A DNA stretch of 45,000 nucleotides from Prorocentrum cordatum. Lineage: Eukaryota > Sar > Dinophyceae > Prorocentrales > Prorocentraceae. Positions 10,093 through 18,865 of the stretch are shown here, piece after piece. The DNA is taken from positions 1 to 45,000 of the forward strand of contig CAUYUJ010001757.1 of assembly GCA_963575745.1 (NCBI GenBank), in the 5' to 3' direction. The notes beneath the pieces are model-generated. The model was not told where the DNA came from. It ran no database searches and saw nothing but the letters and a program-made list of their open reading frames with translations. The stretch's first letter is position 1. Every line of letters starts with the position of its first letter. The position numbers were made by a program, and so were the translations under genes.

Positions 10093-11133
10093 ATGGAGGA
10101 GAACACAGCGGTAGGACCCTTCGGCCCCCAGCGGGCACAGCCACCCGTCTCGGGCCTGGTCGACAGCAGGCGAAGAGGTGGGGACCAGAGGAGCCGCAGT
10201 GGTGACAGAACGGATGACAAGCCCCCTGCTTGGTGGGCCGGCGCTCAGAGTGCCATGATCGATGCCCAGAGGATACAGCTGAACGAGACCCTCACTGCAC
10301 GCCTTGCCCCCATGGAGGCGACACTGGCGACGCACACGGCGTCAATTGCTTCAATGAGACGCGAGATTACTGATAATGCAGCATCCTTGTCAGCACTGAG
10401 GACAGAATTCAACGCGCTTCAAACTAGATCGGAGTCAGGGTCCAGCAATGGAGTGTCTTCACGGATGTCTGGGGCCTTTACTCGTGCGACCTGGAACCCG
10501 TCTTTCATTGAAATCAAGGGCTGGGTGACGGACTGGAAAAACTATGAGCAACGAGGCCGCCAGATGCTGACACAATCACAGGTTAACGATATCCTCAATG
10601 AGATTGTTCTTTCTCCGATCGTCGCCAGCACTTCGGCGGAAGGCAGGGTTGACACACCACGTACTCAAGAAGAAAATGATGGTCGCACATTCGGATACAG
10701 TCGCATCAGAATCTTTTTCACCATGGGGACCGACTCCAGAATATTGTGGGATATGCGCCATAGACTCCTTGCGGCAGTGCACAGTGGAACCAGTAAAACA
10801 TTGACAGAAGTGGCCAAACAGGCTACAGAAGCACAGGGTAGTATCAAAGTCATTGTTGAGGCGGCTCCGCACAAACAACCACATGTTAATTGCGCAGGTA
10901 AGTTTCAGAACATCTTCAGGCGCCATGTCAATGAGGCCCTGGGAATTATTGTTCGAGCGGAGCTGGGACCACCTACGACGCACTTCTGGGGCAAGCTCCC
11001 CAACGACACCACAAATGGCAAGGTCATCGCTGTTTTTAACCCAGCAACGAACTATGAGATCCTGCCCGCTCTGGCCGTCTTGGACCCTGCCATCAATACG
11101 GCACAGCTCCAGGCTGATCTGAGGGCTGAATGA
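10093..11133 (+). CDS. Element A ORF1 protein (coiled coil, nucleic-acid-binding type)
   Basis: 346 aa from the first ATG in a frame that is open upstream to 9820. The N terminus (1-50) is Pro/Arg/Gly-rich. Residues about 55-115 form a heptad-rich coiled coil (LNETLTARLAPMEATLATHT and following). The middle has PSFIEIKGWVTDW. The C-terminal third includes ELGPPTTHFWGKLP and a Leu/Ala-rich end. Element B ORF1 shows the same order (coiled coil, PSFVEFKGWVTDW, GPPITFMWG), so the frame is under shared constraint. By analogy with LINE ORF1 proteins it should coat the element RNA as a multimer; this is inferred from architecture. No zinc knuckle is visible. It ends at a TGA in frame with ORF2. Confidence 0.8.
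   Translation: MEENTAVGPFGPQRAQPPVSGLVDSRRRGGDQRSRSGDRTDDKPPAWWAGAQSAMIDAQRIQLNETLTARLAPMEATLATHTASIASMRREITDNAASLSALRTEFNALQTRSESGSSNGVSSRMSGAFTRATWNPSFIEIKGWVTDWKNYEQRGRQMLTQSQVNDILNEIVLSPIVASTSAEGRVDTPRTQEENDGRTFGYSRIRIFFTMGTDSRILWDMRHRLLAAVHSGTSKTLTEVAKQATEAQGSIKVIVEAAPHKQPHVNCAGKFQNIFRRHVNEALGIIVRAELGPPTTHFWGKLPNDTTNGKVIAVFNPATNYEILPALAVLDPAINTAQLQADLRAE
11131..11133 (+). promoter_or_regulatory. In-frame TGA between ORF1 and ORF2 (candidate readthrough stop)
   Basis: TGA CAT GAG TGG ATT GCC AGA GTG: the frame continues open into ORF2, and no in-frame ATG precedes the endonuclease. The only nearby ATG (11135) is in another frame and opens just 110 codons. Element B has the same layout with TAG. 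Readthrough is inferred; an alternative start or reinitiation is possible. Confidence 0.6.
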
Positions 11134-11151
11134 CATGAGTGGATTGCCAGA

Positions 11152-14100
11152 GTGGGCACATGGAATATCGAGAAAAGAGGCCCACAGTTTTCCAAAGCTA
11201 TCCTGGATGCTGCCAACGACAGAGGCATTTTCTTGTTGGGACTCCAGGAGGCACAGTTTTTCACGGACAGTCGAAAAATTCTTGCTGGGGATGGGTGGCA
11301 CATGGAACGCTCTTCGTGTAAGAAAGCTGCTATTTTGTGGAAGGGCCCTTGGAAGGCTCTGCTACGGGACATTGAGCGCGGACCAAGGTTCGTCATTGCA
11401 TGGTTCAGGCCAGCCGCTATTGTTTGCTTGTATTTGCCATATGCAGATGATAAGGATGAGGAGGTGAGGGAATTCAGTCAAGTGTTGGAGGAGGTGAAGA
11501 GGAGGATCAGAGAGTATCGCAGACGTCACCCCGAGCAGCCAGACATGCTTATCTTTTTTACGGATGCCAACGTTGAGATGGCTCCTAATATTATCGCCAA
11601 CGGCCGTGCTATCACTGGTATGGGAGTGAAGGAAGAGGTGGAGGTACTATTCAGAGGAGGAAGGGAGGGTGCGAGGAAGAAACAATTGGAGGAGATGAGG
11701 TTCCTATTGACAGAATTTTGCAGTGTGCATCGTTTACGACTGGCAAACACGTTTGGCCCTCGCTGTGCCACTTGGCGAGGTAGGGCAGCACCCCGAGGGG
11801 GGGCGGTGCTCGATTATATAGGCATCAGTGCTTCTGATCAATTCGACTCGGGGACTACTGCTGAGTGGATTCGGGCCCCAGGGAGATCGGCCACAATCCA
11901 GGAGATCAGCGACCACAAACTAGTTCATCTTGCGGTTGCTGTGGGAAGGCGGCGACGCTGCAAGAATAGGAAGCGAGCTGCCTTGCATCAATGGGAACCC
12001 GTGGACCCTGCTGCGGCTGCCGCCAGCTTCGACCGTGCCCTGTCACGGCAGTTTCAAGATGCAGGCTCTCGGTATCGCCCATTACAGTCTTTGGTTGAAG
12101 AGGAGGAGGAGGAGGACATCAAAAGGGACGTGAGACCCGTGAAGGAGGAGGAGGGCGACCAGAGGAGGCAGGGCAGGGGCACACTCAGCCAGATCATCGC
12201 AGATACGGCGGCAAGTATCCCTGGCCGCCAGGTGGCCGCACTTCGTGCACCTGTGAGGCCGGAACGTCTTTGGACGCTCGAACGGCTGTTACGGCGTGCT
12301 CTTTGGCCCAGAGAACTTCGATGCCAGAATGAAGTAAGGAGTCTTCGGAGATTGATCAAACCACTGCGAAAACAATATGATGCCGACATGCTCGAATACA
12401 AACACAAAGTTGAACAGCGTAAATTACGTACACAAGCACAGGCACTTAAAGTCAAAAAGATGACGGGGGAGTGGGAACTTACTTACGATGTCGAGGCCAA
12501 ACAGGTGGAAATTGGGAGGTACTTGAAAGACAGGGTGGAGGACTACGGGGCGAGGAGGGAGGTGAAGTCGATTCTGGAAGGTCTGGCATCGAAGCTCAAC
12601 CAGTCCCAGTGCGTGAGCATCACCATGCATGACATCTTGCGAGCGAGGGCTCGCCTCAAGAGTGGGGCGGCTGGACCTGACCAAGTGACACGGGAGATGC
12701 TGCAGCTCATCCCCTTTGCCAGCCTCAAGACAATCCGACATCATTTCAGCCTGATCGCCAATCGTCGCCAACAGGTCCCCTCGGATTGGAAGAGGTTTCT
12801 GGTAACTCTCATCCCGAAGGCGCCGTCCATTCAGGAGCTCTCAGAGACTAGGGCGATCTGCCTCCTGAGCCTGGTCCAGAAGTGGTACAACCATGTCCTA
12901 GTCATTAAAGGGGAACAACACCTGGTGAATATCAAACACTCTCTTAACATGTATGGGTTTGTGCAGTTCAGGAAGGTTTCTGAGGTCACATCGTTTACCA
13001 AACATCTTTGCCAACATGCTGCACAATGGGGAAAAGGGGAGAAGCTCTATCTGGCCAGCCTCGATGTACTCCAGGCGTTTGACCACGTTACTATCAAGCT
13101 AGCGTTACAAAGTATGGAGAAGCTTGGTTTTGACCCCGCTTTGATTTACGCCCTTCTTTGTCCTATGACCGAAAACACGTGTAAAGCCACCTTCGAAGGG
13201 ACCCAGAATTTGGATTGGATTGGTTGGGATCGGAGTATCAGGACGGGCGGGGTGGACGGACCATTCATATTCAAAGTGGTGAGTGTGGCCTTGTGGAATG
13301 ATATCGTCGGGACCTGGCCAGGGCGTGATCTGGGTTATGTAGTCGAGTCCCCCGTTCCCATGCCCACTAGATCGACGATTTCACATGCCCTCTGGGCGGA
13401 CAATTTGTTGCTGTACGCTAGAGATGAACGGCAGCTCAGGACCATGGTGACTGAGCTCACTCTCCCCCTGCTCCAGGCCGGCCTCAATTGGAAACCATCC
13501 TCTCTCAAGCTCATCCCCTTTGGCGTCAATGGCTCGAATGATGTAGTTCTTCATATCCAGACCCACACGTATAAACTTGAATGCGTTAACACTTTGGACA
13601 TCCTGGGTTACAGGTTGGACAGATATTGGACACAGCATAGCGATCTGCAATTCAACTTGGATCGTGCCCGTGGTGCCTTCTTTGCCGACATCGAATACTA
13701 TAGAAGTCATCGCATCCCGATTGAGAGACGATTCCAGCGATACCGACTCCGTATCCAGAGTAAGCTACTTTTCGCAATTGAAGGGATGACGATTGACAAC
13801 ATCACGGCACAAAAAATATTCTCCTGGGAAGGAAAGCTATTAGCTATCATCGGAAGAAGGAGGAAAGGAGTGACTGAAGATTGGACGGTCTACCAAAAGA
13901 GGAGGTTCAAGTATGCTCGCGACCAGTTCGCCAACTTTGGATTTCAGTCGGTGGTGGAACTCTTCATTCACAAGAACTGGCTCTGGGCGAAAGATATCGC
14001 TTGCTTTGCCAGAGGCTTTGCGTGTCAAAATATCCCGACAGCTACGCTGCACACAGACAGAGTACATGTTGATCAGACAGCTTCGCTGCACACGTACAGT

Positions 14101-16098
14101 CAGGCTCACACACATGTCCATTCTTCTTTGCCTGTGCCTCAGTTGTCTGGCCAACGATCTTTGGAGTCCGCGCCCAGCTTTATTCAGACAGCTACGCTGC
14201 ACACTCACAGTGATGATACAACACATGTCCATTCTTTGTTGCCTGTGCCGCAGGTTGATGACTGTTTCTTCGACACGTTGCCCAGTTATATTCAGACAGC
14301 TACGCTGCACACGAACAGTGGAGAGCATGCACACCTTCGTTCGATGTCTTCTGTGCCGCAGGCTGAGAGAGGAAGTTCTTTCGATCAGTTGCCTTGTTAT
14401 ATTCCGACAGCTACGCTGCACGCGCACAGTGCACACTCCATTCATTCTCATTGTCCGCCTCGTGCTGTGCCTCAGAGTGTTTCGACCGAGCCCCAGAGAC
14501 CTGCGGCTATGTTTGGTAGCCGTGGGGGACTGACGGAGCACAAAAAAGATTGTCAACGTTCTTCTGGTCGTGTGTCGTCTGCGTCCAGTATAAGAGTTTC
14601 TTTGGAGCCGAACAAAAAGGATGCTCATTGTTCTTCTGGTCGTGTGTCGTCTGCGCCCAGAATAATAGTTCCTTTGAGTGATCCGCTGCAGGTGGCGCAT
14701 CTGTTTGAGTGCGCCAGGCTCCTGGAAGAAAGGAGCAGCCAGCGCGAAGCCCAAGGCACTGTCAGTCCTGTGGCCACAGCCCCCCCAGCCGACGGTGAGA
14801 GCGAACCCACGCCCGCGGCCAAGAATCGTCGCAGGCAGATTGTGGAGACCCGTCTGGCCGCCAGGGGAGAGAAGCGGTGCCCTGGCCCGAGTCTCACTGC
14901 GAGCCAGGAGGAGCTCGCCAAGCGTGTCAGACAGCCCCAACGCCCATGCGACAAAAGAGATCGGGATGAAATATGTTCGCCAAGGGGCAGTCAAAAGAGA
15001 CGGTGTATTGCTCAGGTGAATGATGACCCCATCGCTTCCGCCGATAGTCAGTCTGCTGCCCCACAGGGAAGTAAGCGACCACGGGACCCCCCCTCTTCTA
15101 ATCATGATAGTGAGCCGCGAGAGGCACGACCCTCTGGCGCAAACGTGAATGTCTTCAAACTCAACGCCTACTCTCAGGCGCGGTTGGGCATGATGCATGC
15201 GTCAGGTGACTGGGCCGCTCATCGTCGCGCGTTCGCTGCACGCTCGAGGGATTCTCAGGCTGCTCTTCTTGGATGGCGTGGTGGGACTAAATACGTCGGT
15301 TGGAGAAAATGGGAAGATGTCTTCATTGCTGATCAAAATGGCAACACGAAGTGGTGGGAGACTATGATGTTTGGGGAAGAAGATTGGTCGATTTTCGTTG
15401 AGAAGTTGCTCAAAAGATTGCACCTGCCCGCCATTCTCGACTATCTGGCCAAACCTAGAGTTTCGGTTGTACGTACGGAGGAGGAGGAGACGAAAGTTAA
15501 TAATGATAGGATTGCGCGTCGCATTGCTCATAACTTTGAAAATGAGACTATCTTTGATTATGAGTCTGATAAGATTCCATTTGAAATACTGGGTGACAGC
15601 TTGTGTGTGGTCCAATGGATAAGAGGGCACTGGAGGTGCACGAACATGGGCTATAACAACACCTTGGAGGCGGCACAAAACACTCTTGATGCTATAACGG
15701 ACACCTGTTTGAGAACTGCGTGTGCGGGGGCTGACCCAATCAAACATCTTTATAGGGAGGGTAACAGTTATGCTGATGAACTCACGTGGGCTTGCAGAGC
15801 TTGCCCACACACATCGAAGAGAAACGAGTATCTTGCCCCTTTATATACTTCGAAAGTTTTAGGATTGAGGGGTTACTTCGACGGAGGCACCTCGGATATT
15901 GGGGCTGGGGGAGGCTGGTGGCTGCAGGCTTTTGTAGAACATAAAAATGCTATACAGTGTCACGTGATTGCCGAAGAGGCGTTTGGCCTCGATAGGGAGT
16001 CAACCGTGACGGTCTGTGAGTTAACGGCCGCCTCGAAGCTAATTCACGCAATCTCGCAGATTGCGTCCGTTATAGATAGCGTCTCACACGCTCGGTAG
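11152..16098 (+). CDS. Element A ORF2: endonuclease, reverse transcriptase, permuted RNase H
   Basis: The frame runs from the stop at 11131 to a TAG at 16096-16098, about 1650 aa; the given start is a GTG because no ATG precedes the first motif. The N terminus is an APE-type endonuclease: GTWNIEKRG, LQEAQ, FTDANVE (~136-142), LDYIGIS and SDHKLVHLAV (~253-262). The reverse transcriptase has GAAGPDQVTREML (~505), LDVLQAFDHV (motif A, ~637), RTGGVDGPFIF (motif B, ~697) and LWADNLLLYA (motif C, ~747; second Asp replaced by Asn). A linker (~960-1200) carries 37-aa tandem repeats. The RNase H has its halves swapped: ILGDSLCVVQW (~1480) and YREGNSYADEL (~1535) come before GYFDGGTSDIGAGGGWW (~1574) and VCELTAASKLI (~1622). 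Probable function is target-primed reverse transcription with sequence-specific nicking in the H loop. Domain calls are firm; the permutation is read directly from motif order. Confidence 0.92.
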   Translation: MGTWNIEKRGPQFSKAILDAANDRGIFLLGLQEAQFFTDSRKILAGDGWHMERSSCKKAAILWKGPWKALLRDIERGPRFVIAWFRPAAIVCLYLPYADDKDEEVREFSQVLEEVKRRIREYRRRHPEQPDMLIFFTDANVEMAPNIIANGRAITGMGVKEEVEVLFRGGREGARKKQLEEMRFLLTEFCSVHRLRLANTFGPRCATWRGRAAPRGGAVLDYIGISASDQFDSGTTAEWIRAPGRSATIQEISDHKLVHLAVAVGRRRRCKNRKRAALHQWEPVDPAAAAASFDRALSRQFQDAGSRYRPLQSLVEEEEEEDIKRDVRPVKEEEGDQRRQGRGTLSQIIADTAASIPGRQVAALRAPVRPERLWTLERLLRRALWPRELRCQNEVRSLRRLIKPLRKQYDADMLEYKHKVEQRKLRTQAQALKVKKMTGEWELTYDVEAKQVEIGRYLKDRVEDYGARREVKSILEGLASKLNQSQCVSITMHDILRARARLKSGAAGPDQVTREMLQLIPFASLKTIRHHFSLIANRRQQVPSDWKRFLVTLIPKAPSIQELSETRAICLLSLVQKWYNHVLVIKGEQHLVNIKHSLNMYGFVQFRKVSEVTSFTKHLCQHAAQWGKGEKLYLASLDVLQAFDHVTIKLALQSMEKLGFDPALIYALLCPMTENTCKATFEGTQNLDWIGWDRSIRTGGVDGPFIFKVVSVALWNDIVGTWPGRDLGYVVESPVPMPTRSTISHALWADNLLLYARDERQLRTMVTELTLPLLQAGLNWKPSSLKLIPFGVNGSNDVVLHIQTHTYKLECVNTLDILGYRLDRYWTQHSDLQFNLDRARGAFFADIEYYRSHRIPIERRFQRYRLRIQSKLLFAIEGMTIDNITAQKIFSWEGKLLAIIGRRRKGVTEDWTVYQKRRFKYARDQFANFGFQSVVELFIHKNWLWAKDIACFARGFACQNIPTATLHTDRVHVDQTASLHTYSQAHTHVHSSLPVPQLSGQRSLESAPSFIQTATLHTHSDDTTHVHSLLPVPQVDDCFFDTLPSYIQTATLHTNSGEHAHLRSMSSVPQAERGSSFDQLPCYIPTATLHAHSAHSIHSHCPPRAVPQSVSTEPQRPAAMFGSRGGLTEHKKDCQRSSGRVSSASSIRVSLEPNKKDAHCSSGRVSSAPRIIVPLSDPLQVAHLFECARLLEERSSQREAQGTVSPVATAPPADGESEPTPAAKNRRRQIVETRLAARGEKRCPGPSLTASQEELAKRVRQPQRPCDKRDRDEICSPRGSQKRRCIAQVNDDPIASADSQSAAPQGSKRPRDPPSSNHDSEPREARPSGANVNVFKLNAYSQARLGMMHASGDWAAHRRAFAARSRDSQAALLGWRGGTKYVGWRKWEDVFIADQNGNTKWWETMMFGEEDWSIFVEKLLKRLHLPAILDYLAKPRVSVVRTEEEETKVNNDRIARRIAHNFENETIFDYESDKIPFEILGDSLCVVQWIRGHWRCTNMGYNNTLEAAQNTLDAITDTCLRTACAGADPIKHLYREGNSYADELTWACRACPHTSKRNEYLAPLYTSKVLGLRGYFDGGTSDIGAGGGWWLQAFVEHKNAIQCHVIAEEAFGLDRESTVTVCELTAASKLIHAISQIASVIDSVSHAR
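14037..14440 (+). repeat. 37-aa tandem repeats in the ORF2 linker
   Basis: GACAGCTACGCTGCACAC (or one mismatch) occurs at 14037, 14076, 14187, 14295 and 14406. The spacings are 39, 111, 108 and 111 bp, all multiples of three, so frame is kept. The peptide theme is QTATLHTHS, then HVHSLLPVPQ. It is His/Ser/Thr-rich with no known domain. Element B lacks it. Confidence 0.9.
14558..14701 (+). repeat. 24-aa duplicated segment in the ORF2 linker
   Basis: GTTCTTCTGGTCGTGTGTCG begins at 14558 and again at 14630. The 72-bp spacing keeps frame; the peptide theme is CSSGRVSSAP. Confidence 0.85.
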
Positions 16099-16177
16099 AG
16101 CCACTTGCGCCTGGTGGCCGCGGGGAGCACCGCTGCTTGCATGTGCTGGAGGACCCCGCCGCAAAGCCCGCAAAAAA
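16099..16177 (+). other. Element A 3' UTR and tail
   Basis: 79 nt from the stop to the end. The terminal CCGCAAAGCCCGC plus A6 parallels the B terminus CCGCAAACCGC plus A. In LINEs this region is what the RT recognises to start reverse transcription, and the shared motif fits that role. Confidence 0.8.
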
Positions 16178-16209
16178 CCTGGTTGACGGTTTACCGCCGG
16201 ATCCCAGTT
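16178..16209 (+). repeat. Hairpin H, copy 13, right half
   Basis: CCTGGTTGACGGT, then TTACCGCCGG and ATCCCAGTT, the remainder of the hairpin split by element A. Confidence 0.9.
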
Positions 16210-16412
16210 CGTCTTGAGATCTGGTATTTTTCGCACCTGTAGTGGGTTATTCTGCGTTCGCCAATGAAATGTGATGCCCGTTGAGGCAGTATTCCTATCA
16301 AAAGACTTGGCGAAACCGTCTTTCGATAAAAGCATAAAACGTGTTTTTTCGAGTTTTGGGGATCTTTCCCAGAGTGTTCGTGCATATGTACCGAGAAGCG
16401 TCGTACAAGGAA
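16210..16412 (+). repeat. R' variant unit
   Basis: Shares the blocks of 3301-3481 (GGCAGTATTCCTATCAAAAG, TTGGCGAAACCG, TTTTTTCGAGTTTTGG) and again precedes an H of the GAGGACCCC type. Confidence 0.65.
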
Positions 16413-16470
16413 AGAGCTCTACGAGGACCCCGGCGGTAACCTGGTTGACGGTTTACCGACGGTTCCAGTT
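16413..16470 (+). repeat. Hairpin H, copy 14
   Basis: Loop CCTGGTTGACGG, an uninterrupted version of the site holding element A. The right arm reads TTACCGACGG, one mismatch. Confidence 0.9.
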
Positions 16471-16762
16471 GGACGCTTACAAGTTGGTCGACCCGACCAG
16501 AAAAGAAGATGTGATAACTTTTGAGTGGTTTTGCAAGTTTTTGAAAGATATTTCAAAATTCATTTTGGGAAAACAGATTTTTACTCCGAGCATTAGTATT
16601 TAAACTTTCTCCTGTCTTAGTATGAGCTCTGTAGGCGCACTTTTACTATCAAAACACTTGGAGGAACCAACTTTATGTCGACACAAAAAAATAATTTTCC
16701 CTTTTTCGAGAAATGCTTCCAGAAGCTCTCTCTTTCGACTCTGAGCACTCTTACACGTGAAA
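16471..16762 (+). repeat. R unit
   Basis: Complete R copy, from GTTGGTCGACCCGACCAGAA (after an 11-bp insertion) to ACACGTGAAAGG. Confidence 0.85.
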
Positions 16763-16820
16763 GGAGCTCTACGAGGTTCCCGGCGGTGACCAGGTTGACG
16801 GTTCACCGCCGGCGCCAGTT
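16763..16820 (+). repeat. Hairpin H, copy 15
   Basis: GTGA/TCAC type with a CCAGG loop. Confidence 0.9.
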
Positions 16821-17755
16821 CCGGCGCGCTGGAGAGCTAGTTGGCAAGAAAAATCTCGACGGAACTTTTGGTGACTTTTGGTCGGTTGAAAATTTTGTTC
16901 TGGAGAGAATATTCGTTAGAGCTCTAGTATTTTTCCCGTGATATTCGATCTTATTCCCGCTCGGCATCTTAATCTCAGCTCGATCGGGTACCTTTTACTG
17001 CTAAAAAGCACTCTGGCGGGATCGGCCGTTTCGAGTCATCTTGATACGCGGTGACGGTTTTCTCAAGATAACTCGAGCTCCAGGGCAGCTACAGAGCTGG
17101 TCAGCACAGCTTATGGATTCAGAATGATCAGGCGCGTTCGCCTGTTCAACCTAGACGTCTGAACTCGGTCTGCTAGCCGAGCTAGGTCCGCAAACGTATT
17201 CGTATTATTCGAGTCATCTTGACGGACGCTCTCGGTTTTCTGTACTTAACTCGAGCTATAGGACAGCTACGGAGGTGATACTTGCAGAAACCGATTACGA
17301 ATCATCAGTTGCGTTTGTCTGTCGAATCTAGAGCTCTGGACTCGGTTTGCTGCCCGATCTAGAATCGCGAAATTATTCGTATTGGTCGAGTCATCTTGAG
17401 AAATGCTCTCGGTTTTCTTCACTCAACTCGCGCTGAGTGGGGCTACAGTGCTGGTGGTCACAGAAATCGATTTATAGACATCAGGCGCGTCCGTTCGTCG
17501 AACCGAGAGCTCGGAACTCGGTCTGCTTCCCGAACTAGGTCCGCGAAGCTGTTGTATTGTTCGAGTCATTCTGAGAGGTGCTGTGGGTTTTCTGCACTTA
17601 ACTCGGGCTGTAGGGGGGCTGCAGGGCTGGTAATGACAGGAGTCGATTCGCAGACATCCGACGCGTCCGCCTGTCGCATTCAGAGATCAACAAATATTCA
17701 CTATGAGTCGGAATGTTGGTAGGTGCAATCGGTTTCCTCAACTTAAGTCGAGCTA
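16821..17755 (+). repeat. S block 6
   Basis: Header, then monomers near 17034, 17210, 17388 and 17563, with the CTTAAGTCGAGCTAGGAAG terminus. Confidence 0.85.
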
Positions 17756-17816
17756 GGAAGCTCTACGAGTTCCCCGGCGGTAACCAAGGTTGACGGTTTA
17801 CCGCCGGCGCCCAGTT
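17756..17816 (+). repeat. Hairpin H, copy 16
   Basis: GTAA/TTAC type with loop CCAAGGTTGACGG. Confidence 0.9.
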
Positions 17817-18804
17817 GGCAAGAAAAATATCGACGGACCTTTTGCTGACTTTTCGTCGGTTGAAAATTTTGTTCTCGAAATTTGAACATTCGTTAGAGCT
17901 CTAGTATTATTTCCCATGATATTCGATCTTATTCCCGCTCGCCATCTTGATCTCAGCTCGATCGGGTAACTTTGAAGGCCAAAAAGCAGGCAGGCGGGAA
18001 CGGCGGGATCGAGTCATCTTGATACGCGCTGTCGGTTTTCTCAAGATAACTCGAGCTTCAGGACATTTACAGAGCTGGTCAGCACAGCTAATGCATTCAG
18101 AATCATCAGGCGAGTTCGCCTGTTGAATCCAGAGGTCTGAACTCGGTCTGCTAGCCGAGCTAGGGCCGCAAACCTATTCGTATTATTCGAGTCATTGTAG
18201 CAGACGCTCTCGGTTTTCCGTACTTAACTCGATCTGTAGGGCAGCCACAGAGCTGATAATCACAGAAATCGATTGGGAATCATCAGGCGCGTTCGTCTGT
18301 TCAATCGAGAGCTCTGAACTCGGCCTGCTTCCCGAGCTAGGTTCGCGAACCTATTGGTATTGTTCGAGTCATCTTGAGAAGTGCTCTCGGTTTTCTGTAC
18401 TTAAATCGTGCTGGGGGAGGGCTACAGTGCTGATGGTCACAGGAATCGATTTCGAGACATCACGCGCGTCCGTTCGTCGAATCGAGAGCTCGGAACTCGG
18501 TCTGCTGCTCGAATGAGATCCGCGAAACTGTTGTATTATTCGAGTCATCCTGAGAGGTACTCTCGGTTTTCTGCACTAAACTCAGGCGGTATGGGGGGCT
18601 GCAGAGCTGGTAATCACAGGAATCGATCCGCAGACATCAGACGCGTCCGCCTGTCGCATTCAGAGGTCTGAACTCAGTTTCATACTCGAGCTCGATTGGA
18701 AAACTGTTCGTTTGTTTTGTTAGAGTCATCTTGAGAGGTCTATAATCGCTTCGGCTGAACAACTAGTTATTATCTGAAATTCTTTTCCACATTATACATT
18801 GTCA
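17817..18804 (+). repeat. S block 7
   Basis: Header directly after H (GGCAAGAAAAATATCGACGG). Four monomers, then the GGTTTCATACTCGAGC terminal segment. Very similar to S blocks 8 and 10. Confidence 0.85.
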
Positions 18805-18865
18805 GGAAGCTCTACGAGTCCCCCGGCGGTAAGAAAGGTTGACGGTTTACCGCCGGCGCCCAGTT
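18805..18865 (+). repeat. Hairpin H, copy 17
   Basis: GTAA/TTAC type with loop GAAAGGTTGACGG. Confidence 0.9.

Larger units (their letters stand above)
9649..16177 (+). mobile_element. Element A: full-length non-LTR retrotransposon in the loop of hairpin H
   Basis: About 6.5 kb. Order: GC-rich 5' end, three 70-bp monomers, ORF1, an in-frame TGA, ORF2 (endonuclease, reverse transcriptase, repeat-rich linker, RNase H), a ~73-nt 3' UTR and a 6-A tail. The ends are defined by the 7-bp duplication CCTGGTT and by the two halves of H. The first ~70 bp resemble the 5' end of element B (GGGGGCTC, TCTCGAGC, GCATTGTGC). The last bases, CCGCAAAGCCCGC plus A6, resemble the 3' end of B. Both frames are open throughout, so the copy is probably recent and may be functional. 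Confidence 0.92.
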
